Shown: piece by piece, positions 1 through 8,099 of the stretch | How positions within the stretch are numbered: the first letter of the stretch is position 1 | How the letters are laid out: the number at the start of each line of letters is the position of its first letter | Assembly: GCA_009733775.1 (NCBI GenBank) | Contig: WOGZ01000487.1 | Coordinates: forward strand, 1-19,323 | Origin: Alectoria sarmentosa | Lineage: Eukaryota > Ascomycota > Lecanoromycetes > Lecanorales > Parmeliaceae | Length of the DNA stretch: 19,323 bases | Reading direction: 5' to 3' | The notes under the pieces: generated by a model | Told to the model about the DNA's origin: nothing | Database searches by the model: none | What the model saw: only the letters and a program-made list of their open reading frames with translations | Made by a program: the position numbers and the translations under genes

Positions 1-54
1 AGAGGAAGAGGAAGAGGAAGAGGAAGAGGAAGAGGAAGAGGAAGAGGAAGAGGA
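1..54. repeat. (AGAGGA)n purine microsatellite
   Basis: Nine perfect copies of a 6-bp unit AGAGGA begin at the first base, so the tract probably continues beyond the window. On the minus strand it is a TCTTCC pyrimidine tract that starts six bases after the SMP3 donor site. It is therefore best placed inside SMP3 intron 1. If the donor were not used, it would encode a serine-rich run in the SMP3 frame. Confidence 0.9.
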
Positions 55-174
55 AAAAGACATACCAGCGATGACCTCTGGGCCTTGGAAGTTTTCATCA
101 GGATGAATGTAGCTCGGCTGGAGCGCCAGATACAAGCGAACCACCAGCAATGCCAGATAGGTACGCGTCCACAT
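1..174 (-). CDS. SMP3: GPI mannosyltransferase 4 (Smp3/PIG-Z family), 5' partial
   Basis: This is the N-terminal coding exon of a GT22-family dolichyl-phosphate-mannose-dependent mannosyltransferase, which in the ER membrane adds the fourth mannose to GPI-anchor precursors. The exon runs from the ATG at 174-172 down to 66 (109 nt, 36 codons plus one base). It starts MWTRTYLALLVVRLYLAL, a hydrophobic first membrane segment, followed by PSYIHPDENFQGPEVIAG. The HPDE motif is the luminal acidic motif of GT22 enzymes, and the form HPDENFQGPEVIAG is what I recall for fungal Smp3, rather than Gpi10 or Alg9. At 65-60 the minus strand reads GTATGT, a consensus donor that splits the glycine codon. The intron then runs through a TCTTCC repeat and off the window edge. 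Most of the protein (usually about 500 aa) lies outside. The identification rests on one short exon. Confidence 0.8.
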   Translation of the reverse strand, partial: MWTRTYLALLVVRLYLALQPSYIHPDENFQGPEVIAGMSFSSSSSSSSSSSSSSSSSS

Positions 175-2179
175 TATTATTTGAAGTAATTCTTATTCTT
201 GTCCCTGGGCACCATCTCACTCAATCGTATTAGAGACAATGAGGCCAGATACTTTGAGATGCTTTTCCTGACATACGACGGTATTTTGAAAGCTCCAAGA
301 CTACTGTAGAAAGATGGAAAGATGGAAAAGACTATAAGATAGAAAGACAGAAAACTCATTTGCCGCGTGGAGGGAGACGGAGGTTAATATAAACACGGTA
401 TCCGACAGTCAACATAAGACGCAACAATAAACTCCAGGTCAGTTCTCGATAGGAACAATGGACATCGTAGGGATAAGAACAGAATTAAGAGGGATTAAAT
501 GTGAATCATTTCCATGCCCCTCGGACTCTGCATGGATACCGCCTGGCTTAAATTTCTCTCTTCATCACTACCGACTGTTCATGTCGCTACGAGTGGACGA
601 ATCTACTTGGCAACACACCTTTTCCTGTGTTTTCTAGTGGGCCAAATGATGGTAGACTCTGTGCTATACCTACCTTACCATCAGTGTTTCCTACTACCGC
701 TTGTCTATTTTCACAATGTTAAAGGCCGAGGAATGACAGGTGGTGGGAGAAGCGTTATATGCGAGACTAGAGAATCTTCTGGGAACCAGAATCATAAGAA
801 AGATACCGACTCTGACCATCACACTCGTACACCGCATCGGCAAGCAATAACCATTTCGATTCCTCCCAGAATTTCCTGATCGAGGCACCAGAGGAATAGA
901 ACACCTGCCTTCTCCGGGAGCAAACCGAGAACAGTCTGCTGCGCTCAAAGTTCGCCGTCGTAAATTATCATATTTTCCTTATTCAACGCCAGCTCATTGT
1001 AATAACATGTCATTCCATCCAAGACGCCTACATATTTCTTAAAAGTGAGCCTATAGCAGTGAAAAATCGAGTTCGGAGGATAGAACCTGGTGGTCTTTGT
1101 TAGGCTGCGGCGGAAACCCGGATTCGTCAACGAAAAAGATATGGTCGCCTCTTGCGCAAAGGGTCATGAACTTCGCTTTCCCCTGTATAATCAATACCAT
1201 CCCCGGACGAAGCCATATGAGATTTCCAGGAATAGGGAAAAGGGCTTTTGAAAGACCAGCACAATGTTCCTTTTTTTGATCGTGATTGACATTGGCTCTT
1301 TCCATGGCTATAATCCTATTGATCCTTCGTCCTGGCAACACGAGCCGTGCATAGCAGCAATGTTGTCTTTCATTAATGAGCCATTTCATGCCGTCATCCT
1401 GTTCGTAGACCACTGATCACCGTACCTCCGGCGCAGGATTGGGAAGCGATGATGGCGCTGAATATTGTCATCATCTCTAATCCCTGACGAGGGTTCAGGC
1501 AGGGGCAGGGTAACAGCATAGCAAAGATAAGCAAGGAGAAAAACGCCATGAGCAAGGTAACTAGAATTGACGATTAGCGCTTCTTTACTGCCTGATCATC
1601 AACTCATCATATCACTGGTGTTGTTGCTTCGCTGGCAAGGGCTACCAACGGGGAACAAAGGAAGAGAGCCGCGGAGGGTGAGTAGTTGCATATGCATGAG
1701 ATGAAATTTCAGGATCTCCGACGGGAGCTGAATAAAGGCCTGAGGGACTCTGGATTGGAAAGGACAGATATCCACTCGGATCGCATGTGATGACACGTGT
1801 GTATGAGGGCACAGGCACTTAATTACCAGCAGCTCTTCGTCTATCCTTCGTTCCAAATAACCAGCAATGAGGAAAAGAGGGCGACAAATGCGGGGCGTTG
1901 GGCAGGGGAAGTGAAGACGAGCACAGCTGTATGCGCGATTTAATGTTGACCAAAGCACCTAGGGGGGTGGAGTCGGAACACAGTAGGTAGTGGGAAATCT
2001 TGTTGATCTGGCAGCTCGAGGAGGGAGGAGGGATGGGGATGCAACCTTCTGATGCGGGTGCAGAGGTACGGTCAACTCCCGACATGAATGATTGGCAGCA
2101 CCAGCAGTAGGAGAATCGGCGGCACCAGCTGTCATGACCAGCAGGGTGGCTACATAATTACTTTCTTTGCCAAGATGAC

Positions 2180-2183
<4 letters not shown>

Positions 2184-2217
<34 letters not shown>
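2184..2217. repeat. (AG)17 dinucleotide microsatellite
   Basis: A perfect run of 17 AG units, followed after a few bases by an 8-9 nt T run and a CT-rich stretch. It lies in the intergenic region between SMP3 and the kinase gene. The open frames across it only encode the repeat (RE or SL runs) and are not genes. Confidence 0.95.
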
Positions 2218-2220
<3 letters not shown>

Positions 2221-2375
2221 GGATTGGAGATTTGATTGTTTTTTTTTCCCCCTCTCTTTGTCTCTTTTACTTTGAATGAATAATAATTATTTTTATTATG
2301 AGAAAAGCAAAAATATAATAATAGAACTGAATGCCGTTGATAAGTTTTGAGAGAAGACCAAGGGGCCAGGCCGAT

Positions 2376-2443
2376 CACCATTCACCAGTCAAGTCAGCAG
2401 TCAGCAGTCACCAGTCGCCAGTCACCATTCACCATTCACCAAT
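2376..2443. repeat. Short tandem repeat, 7-bp unit CACCAGT/CACCATT
   Basis: About nine near-identical units stand head to tail: CACCATT, CACCAGT, a 5-base CAAGT remnant, CAGCAGT twice, CACCAGT, CGCCAGT, CACCATT twice and CACCAAT. It is a minisatellite-like array about 0.9 kb upstream of the kinase start codon. I can assign no function. Confidence 0.85.
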
Positions 2444-2490
2444 AAGGCCAAGCTTTTGATTATTACTATTACGCACAATCATACATAGTA

Positions 2491-3332
2491 ACCCTCCTTT
2501 GATAGATATTCCTCGGATGCCAAATTTGCCCTTTGCCCTTTTGTCTTTTGCCTCTGGCCTTTTTGCCTTCGTCCTTGCTCAGCAGTACTCGTCGTACTCT
2601 ACCTGTCTACTCGTATCCGTCCAAGTCTTACTGACCTGGTTTCAATTTGCCAGCTTCAAACTCGAATTCGCTGTGATTCCAGAGCATACTCTTCACCTCA
2701 AATCATTCTCAACCATGTCTCTTCCTCGCATTGTAATCATACTTAAATATTCCATTTTTGCCCCGCCCACAATCGATTAACATCTGGCCACCTGGGGTGA
2801 GAAGATTAAACTCTACACCAAATTCCCCACCCCAGAGCATCCAGTACCTACCACGTCCAATACATACACTCGCACACTTCCACGTCGACCCTGGACCATC
2901 CATCTGCCTTTCACTTGCTTAGCAGAAGCTCTCTCTCCTCGACACCAACTAAATATCAGCACACGCACCATCTCAATACCAAAGGTCATCCTCGTCAAAT
3001 CACTGCTTCTCTCAGCGCTTGCTCCTGGTCCATTTGTTTGCAAATCACACTCCCGTATCGGCCATCAGCTTCTCTAGAGCACCAAACACAAAGCACAAAA
3101 TACAAAGCAGAAAGCCTCGCTGCTCCCCCACCGACCAGGATTCTCGGACTTGAAAAAACCCAAAAGCTCCTCGCAGCCTCTCTCTGACATTTCCTCTACG
3201 AAATACACCCAAATAACATTTCGCCTTCAATTTTGAGCTTTTCACGCTTAACAGGTAGGGCACTTGCCCGCCTGGAGCAAGCTCCACCCACTTTGAGTCC
3301 TCTTGACTACACCTAACACTTTCAGTACAAGA
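2491..3332 (+). promoter_or_regulatory. Promoter and 5' leader region of the SAT4-like kinase gene
   Basis: This stretch upstream of the kinase ATG is C/A- and pyrimidine-rich on the plus strand, especially 2820-3250, as is common for leaders of fungal housekeeping genes. Several short ATG frames, for example near 2915, look like chance or possible uORFs. I see no recognisable TATA box. The transcription start cannot be placed. A probable leader intron at 3255-3325 is listed separately. Confidence 0.35.
3255..3325 (+). other. Probable 5'-UTR intron of the kinase gene
   Basis: A 71-bp candidate intron with donor GTAGGG at 3255, a branch-like CCTAAC at 3312-3317 and acceptor TTTCAG ending at 3325, seven bases before the ATG at 3333. 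The branch-to-acceptor spacing suits ascomycete introns. It holds no ATG in the kinase frame, so it does not change the protein. The open frame begins at a TTG at 3303, inside this intron, so only the ATG at 3333 is a credible start. Confidence 0.55.
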
Positions 3333-4951
3333 ATGAACAGCCAGACAAGCACACTGACTCATCGTCCACCACCAACCCCGTCCCCTTCCAACTCTACGTC
3401 TACTTTGCACTCGCAAGATGGCAAGCCTGGGCTTCCCCAACCTTCCATACCTGAAGAGCCAGTGGTCAGGCCCAATGGCTTCCAAGTCCCAGCGCCTACA
3501 CACGACGCGTCTGTGGTTGCCAAGAAGGCGACAATAACAAACCGCCTGACTCGCATTTTCTCACAGGCAAAGGTTCCTAGCCAGTCCGAAGCGAGCAATG
3601 GTCGTGACAGCGGAGCTTCCGATACCGACAGCAACAAGGGGCCCTCTTGGACGCCGAAGCCGCCCTCAAGGCAGCAATCATACACGGACAAAAGGCCACA
3701 GTCTGCCGCAGAGTCCGAACGAAGACTCAGCACATCGAACATCAAGAAGGAGACCAAGGACATCGACCACATCCAAGCACATAAGAGGTTCGAGACCTAC
3801 CTAGACGGCACTCACCAGCATACGCTCAAGAGCGCCAAAAGACAAGAAAAATTGTCGGACATGCTCCGCGACATGCTGGGAGGGAAAAAGCGAGACGATC
3901 ATAGTCAGGACGAACATCAACAGTTGTCACTGATGTCTACATGGGTAGATCAGCTACGGAATGAACGTGAGAAACTCGCTTCTGACAAGAAGGGAGGACC
4001 AAATGCAACTGCGACACTCGTGCAAAAGTATGGCAAATGCCAAGAGATCGTTGGTCGTGGAGCTTTCGGTATTGTTAGGATTTCGCACAAGATGGATCCC
4101 AAAGACTCCAAGGCTGAGCAACTGTACGCGGTCAAAGAGTTCCGCCGCAGGCCTCAAGAATCGCCAAAAAAGTACCAGAAGCGTCTTACATCTGAATTCT
4201 GCATCTCGTCATCGCTTCGCCATCCAAATGTCATACACACGCTCGATCTCCTACAGGACGCCAAGGGAGATTACTGCGAGGTCATGGAATTCTGCGCGGG
4301 AGGAGATCTCTACACCCTGGTGCTAGCTGCAGGCAAGCTTGAAGTCCAAGAAGCAGACTGCTATTTCAAACAGCTCATGTGTGGGGTGGAATACTTACAC
4401 GAAATGGGCGTCGCTCATCGAGATTTGAAGCCAGAGAACTTGCTGCTGACCACTCATGGGTCTCTCAAGATCACCGACTTTGGTAACGGCGAGTGTTTCC
4501 GGATGGCTTGGGAAAAGGAAGCTCATATGACTGCTGGGCTCTGTGGCTCGGCTCCTTATATCGCCCCTGAGGAATACACAGACAAGGAGTTTGACCCCAG
4601 AGCCGTGGATGTCTGGGCTACAGGCGTCATCTACATGGCTATGAGGACTGGCAGGCATCTCTGGAGGGTTGCGAAGAGGGACGAGGATGAATTCTTCGAC
4701 CGCTATGTCGAGGGGAGGAGAGGGGACGATGGGTATGGGCCCATCGAGACATTGCATAGGGTAAGTCATTTAAAGTATGCGGATTCTGAACTTTATATTA
4801 ATAACATGTTCAGCGTCGTTGTCGAAATGTCATTTACTCCATCCTCGACCCTGACCCCCGTTCGACACGTCGCCTCACGGCCTCAAAAGTGCTTAAATCG
4901 GAGTGGGTCCGCGAGATCCAACTCTGTAAAGCTGCGTTGGAGGGATTTTAA
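3333..4951 (+). CDS. Ser/Thr protein kinase, SAT4/HAL4 (NPR/Hal) family
   Basis: Exons 3333-4760 and 4814-4951 give 521 aa. The intron is 4761-4813 (53 bp, GTAAGT...TTCAG) and the stop is at 4949-4951. Residues 1 to about 235 are Ser/Pro/Thr-rich and low complexity; the kinase domain follows. I see the glycine loop GRGAFG at 241-246, the VAIK-type lysine K268 in YAVKEF, catalytic HRDLKPEN at 362-369 (D364), DFG at 382-384 and APE at 411-413. The insert-like stretches ITDFGNGECFRMAWEKE and MTAGLCGSAPYIAPEEY, and DVWATGVIYMAMRTGRHLW, are typical of fungal Sat4/Hal4. Exon 2 restores the C-lobe end (RRCRNVIYSILDPDPRSTRR, then TASKVLKSEW). In yeast Sat4/Hal4 and Hal5 stabilise plasma-membrane transporters, including the Trk1/2 potassium uptake system; that role is by family. 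All catalytic residues are present. Reading through the intron gives a wrong tail ending at 4982. Confidence 0.9.
4761..4813 (+). other. Coding intron of the SAT4-like kinase
   Basis: A 53-bp intron with donor GTAAGT and acceptor TTCAG. Removing it shifts the frame by one and joins ...LHR to RRCRNVIYSILDPDP, which restores the expected kinase subdomain XI arginine region. If retained, the frame stays open to 4982 but encodes an unrelated C-terminus, so retention would not trigger an immediate stop. Confidence 0.85.
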
Positions 4952-5801
4952 CCGTGGCCAGAAAGGAGCAGACAAGTCGTGATATGCTAGCTTGAACGAT
5001 GAACGATAAACATGTCCACGTGCCTCAATTACAGGAGCGCGTCAAGTCTTGCATTTGTTTGCATTGAATGAAAATGACCACTGCATTTCGTTTCGGTTGC
5101 TTCTCTATGGTGCGTACCCATCAGTCGCTTCGACATTATTCGGCAAATGGAGTCATGAGTAAGTGGTGCAAGTGGGGATTAGGAGGTTGTTTGAGAGACA
5201 TTGGCACGTTACCATGATTTATGTCTAGTTTGTCTCATAGCTTGCACCGTGATGCTTTCTTGCAAAATTAGTTTATAACCAAAAAGATTCTTACAATTCC
5301 TACTACATCATCATCTTCAACTCTGGCGCTGAACGGTACAGACGCAGAAACGGGGCGAAGTAGAGGTGAGCTCTTTGGGGGTCTCAATGAATATAGGCAT
5401 GAGAAGATGGAGAAATAGAAGTAATGGAATAGAAGTACTACTTGTGGTCTGAGTACTCGTAGTAATGTCTTGGTCTCAAAGTACTGAGGTGTACTCTGAT
5501 GCTTGAGGTGTGTAAGAATTGATGCATTCTTTGCTACCGTAAAATCCATGTACCGAGTAAGGTAATGAACCTACTTTATGCTAAGCAGCTTAACCCCATA
5601 GGGGCTAGCGACAAGGCTGATTGCGAGCAAGGACAGTGGGTGAGTGGGAGGCACCCTCGGCAGCATGTCACTTGCACTGCATTCGTACCTTTAAGATTCT
5701 CTCGACACCACTTACACCCGCCGCTCTATCCTCGTTTGCCTCATGTGCTGTTCTCAAACTTTTGAGACAACCTACCACTTCACAGGGAATATCTCATTAA
5801 A
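4952..5801. other. Intergenic: kinase 3' flank and RVS161 5' flank
   Basis: 850 bp between two genes on the same strand. The first part should contain the kinase 3' UTR and polyadenylation signals; the last part contains the RVS161 promoter and leader. The open frames (minus strand 5549-5268, plus strand 5565-5765) have no recognisable motif and I regard them as chance. I see no repeats or RNA genes. Confidence 0.5.
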
Positions 5802-6963
5802 ATGTCATGGGCCGGTACGGTGTCTCTCGAAGCATGGCTTTGGCATCATGGCTGGCTGACTCTATGTGCAGGGTTCAAAAAGGTTGCCAACCGGGCAACT
5901 ACCCAGGTGATGATGAAGACGGGTAGGCCGTGCATCAGAGCATAGGTGCTACGAGGCTCATGGACAAACACAGGGCATGTTGAAAAGACCAATGATCGCG
6001 ACTATGAGGTGGAAGAAAGGTGCGGGTCCCGGATATGGCAAACAGAGCAGACTTTCAACAGATTTCAAGGAAAATCATTGCTAAAATGCTTCGTCGTGCA
6101 ACAGGCGGTACCGCACCATGGAGTCCGCAGCGAATAGACTACAAAAGGAAGCGAAGGGATACTTGGACTCGTTACGGGGTGGGCAAGCCTCTTGGACTAC
6201 CGGGCCATGGGAGACAGACTTGCTAACTTCAAAGTCCAGCCATGACAGCGTCACAAATGCGGATCGCTGAGACGATAGATGCTTTCTACGGAGACGCCGG
6301 TGCCAATGATGGGGTCAGCCGGAGCTACAAACAAGCTGTGGAGGATCTAGATGCGGAGACAATAAAGGCACTCGACGGGCCATTCAGGTAGCCTTTCCAT
6401 AAACATAGCACGTCGCTGGGAACAGATACTTACAAAATTGCGGCGTAGACAAACAGTCCTAGAACCCATCACACGATTCTGTGCCTACTTTCCCGACATC
6501 AACGAATGTACGACTCCTCCTGTCGACATTATAGCACTCGAACCCCAGCTGACATGCTCCCCTCTTAGGCATTAAGAAACGCAATCACAAACTCCTCGAC
6601 TACGACGCCACGCGTGCCAAGGTGAAGAAGCTCGTCGAAAAGCCGGACAAAGACGCCACGAAGTTGCCCCGCGCAGAGAGGGAGTCTGATCTTGCCAAAA
6701 CAGCCTACGAAGCCTTGAACGAACAACTCTTCTCCGAACTGCCGCAACTCATAGACCTGCGCGTACCATACTTGGACCCTTCATTCGAGGCATTGGTCAA
6801 GATTCAACTGAGGTTCTGTGCCGAAGCGTACTCGAGAATGGCGCAAGTGCAGCAGTTCTTGGATGCGGACACGAGAGAGCAGTATGCGCAGGGGCACTTG
6901 GACAGTCGGGTTGAGCAGGTGCTGGGTGAGATCCGAGAGCTGAGTATTGCGGGCACTGTTTGA
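5802..6963 (+). CDS. RVS161: BAR-domain protein, Rvs161/Hob3 (amphiphysin-like)
   Basis: Seven exons rebuilt by hand: 5802-5814, 5872-5922, 5974-6019, 6105-6178, 6240-6387, 6449-6507 and 6569-6963. They total 786 nt (261 aa; yeast Rvs161 is 265). The protein starts MSWAGFKK and contains NDRDYEVEERRYR, QKEAKGYLDSLRAMTASQ, VEDLDAETIKALDGPFR, CAYFPDINECIKKRNHKL, VEKPDKDATKLPRAE and RVPYLDPSFEALVKIQLRF, ending SIAGTV. This is a nearly pure N-BAR domain with no SH3, as expected for Rvs161. It forms a curved dimer, with Rvs167 in yeast, that binds membrane at endocytic sites and links to actin. Only the last exon is visible as a long open frame. Introns 3 and 4 use GTGCGG and GTGGGC donors; the rest are near consensus. 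Intron 4 has a TGCTAAC branch site at 6221-6227. Confidence 0.93.
5815..6568 (+). other. Six short introns of RVS161
   Basis: Introns at 5815-5871 (57 bp), 5923-5973 (51), 6020-6104 (85), 6179-6239 (61), 6388-6448 (61) and 6508-6568 (61). All are GT...AG and each junction preserves the conserved protein. Branch-like CTGAC or CTAAC elements are visible in introns 1, 4 and 6. Introns 1, 2, 4, 5 and 6 fall within 51-61 bp; intron 3 is longest and has a CTAAA in place of a consensus branch site. Confidence 0.85.
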
Positions 6964-7580
6964 AACCAGTGGGGGCTGTCTGGCCATTTGGTGCGATGTG
7001 GCATCATCCACAGTGGGCGTTGTGGAGCATCGCGCATGCTGCTGCTTCTGTGCCCTTGGACTTGACCTCTTTGCAGTCTTTCGAGGTCAACGTACAGTAA
7101 GAGGGTATAGCATAGCATACGTGGTAAATCTAGCAAGTGAAAGACTCGTCCATCTGCAAACAAGCAAAGTAAGATCTGACGAGGCTCCGAGGTACGAGTA
7201 TAGTAGAGTATTTGTCTGGGTTGACATGGTTGGAAAGCTTGCTTTCTTTATGGTCAAAAGTTATGCAAGAAAAAGTACGACATGCTTAAAACAAGGTTCC
7301 ATCAATCAAACCTTCAGATTTCACCATTTTTGAGCTAAAACTCACCTTATTTCTTCATTTTCGATCTAAACGCGGGTACGTCTCAAATAGGTCTCTGCAT
7401 AAGGTTGAACCTCGAACATCAACTTTTTACATTCTATTTTTTCTTATTCCTTTCGTGTCACATATCATATGATAATAAAATGAATAAATAAAATTATAGA
7501 TTCAAATACGCGCTTTCGAATGATGTTATTTTTATGAAATTTGATCGGGTGGATCGGAACTTTTTTAAAACCTTTTGAAT
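6964..7580. other. RVS161 3' flank and transition to AT-rich DNA
   Basis: Ordinary composition continues to about 7320, presumably including the RVS161 3' UTR. From about 7430 (ATGATAATAAAATG...) the sequence becomes AT-rich, though less mutated than beyond 7870. The open frame 6947-7333 starts inside the RVS161 coding region in another frame and has no recognisable content. No gene is supported here. Confidence 0.5.
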
Positions 7581-7867
7581 GCTCGAAGCCTCTGACAGAC
7601 TCTTTTTTTGAACCCTTTTACCCTCCGAAACTCTTTGAGGGCTCTCCGAGGGCTCTTGCCGGAAGGGCTATCGAAGCAAGCTCGAAATCATGATATATGC
7701 GAGGGCTCTTGCCGGAGGGGCTGTCGAAGCAAACTCGAAGTCCCATATATAATGTATCATATATCATAATTTCGAGCTTGCTTCGACAGCCCCTCCGACA
7801 AGAGCCCTCGGAGAACTCTCGAAGAGCCTTCGGAGGGAAAAGGGGGTTCCGAGGATCTCTTTCGAGC
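7581..7867. repeat. Imperfect inverted-repeat element (MITE-like or hairpin)
   Basis: The left arm begins GCTCGAA (7581-7587) and the right arm ends TTCGAGC (7861-7867). Between them long stretches are reverse complements: CCCTCCGAA..., CTCCGAGGGCTCTTG, then TCGAAGCAAGCTCGAAAT. A second direct copy of the arm core (GAGGGCTCTTGCCGG..., about 7701-7740) interrupts the centre, so the core occurs twice directly and once inverted. The centre is AT-rich (CCATATATAATGTATCATATATCAT). G+C is clearly higher than in the DNA to its right. It has no coding frame of interest. It may be a small non-autonomous transposon, or a leftover terminal repeat of a larger element. I found no convincing target-site duplication. 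Confidence 0.7.
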
Positions 7868-7936
7868 GTAAAAAGAACAAGTATTATTATAATGTAAAGA
7901 TTTCCAAGCTTTCCATTATTGGGAAGCCCGCGCTTT

Positions 7937-8012
7937 TCATCTTTCGATCACTTTATTTATGCGTTATCGATCAATTATCATCTTTCGATCACTTTATTTA
8001 TACGTTATCGAT
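7937..8012. repeat. Two tandem copies of a 41-bp unit
   Basis: The unit TCATCTTTCGATCACTTTAT... begins at 7937 and again at 7978, a period of 41 bp. The copies differ by a G/A change (TTTATGCG versus TTTATACG), and the second is cut short after ATCGAT. The array sits at the left edge of the AT-rich block. Confidence 0.85.
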
Positions 8013-8099
8013 TTTGAATGTTATAATAATTATCACATAATTAAATTTCGAATATTATTATTATTATATTTATAATTTTCGTGATTTTTATATTTTATC

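Larger units (their letters stand above)
175..2490. other. Intergenic region, no supported gene
   Basis: About 2.3 kb of ordinary base composition upstream of SMP3. The part next to 174 should hold the SMP3 5' UTR and promoter, but I see no clear TATA or CCAAT element. The open frames here are short, overlap on both strands, lack a convincing start or family motif, and show no codon bias. The longest is minus strand 1413-1051, which begins at GTG; its first ATG is MKWLINERQ. I do not recognise it and would not call it a gene. I saw no tRNA or 5S rRNA. Simple repeats at 2184-2217 and 2376-2443 are listed separately. Confidence 0.5.

Noticed and set aside
270..310. ACATACGAC at about 270 resembles the start of a fungal 5S rRNA
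   Set aside because: Similarity stops after nine bases, and the conserved internal control regions of 5S are absent.
514..948. Overlapping open frames on both strands (plus 514-879, minus 948-694)
   Set aside because: No family motif, no codon bias, and mutual overlap. Nothing supports splicing or a start site.
1959..2381. 140-codon minus-strand frame
   Set aside because: Its middle is the translated (AG)n microsatellite (SLSLSL run) and its composition is low complexity. It is best explained by chance openness of repeats.
3303..3332. Upstream extension of the kinase frame from position 3303
   Set aside because: The frame starts with TTG and lies within a likely 5'-UTR intron ending at 3325. 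The first ATG is at 3333.
2709..3503. Several minus-strand frames antisense to the kinase leader and N-terminus
   Set aside because: They are shadows of the C/A-rich leader and the Ser/Pro-rich coding region, with Gly/Arg/Val-rich translations and no recognisable protein.
5946..6226. Small plus-strand frames at 5946-6137 and 6020-6226
   Set aside because: They are RVS161 exons read through unspliced introns. The first shares HVEKTNDRDYEVEER with exon 3 and then runs into intron sequence.
7697..7897. 66-codon frame across the inverted-repeat element
   Set aside because: The frame simply crosses the hairpin arms. The sequence is explained by the inverted repeat and carries no protein motif.
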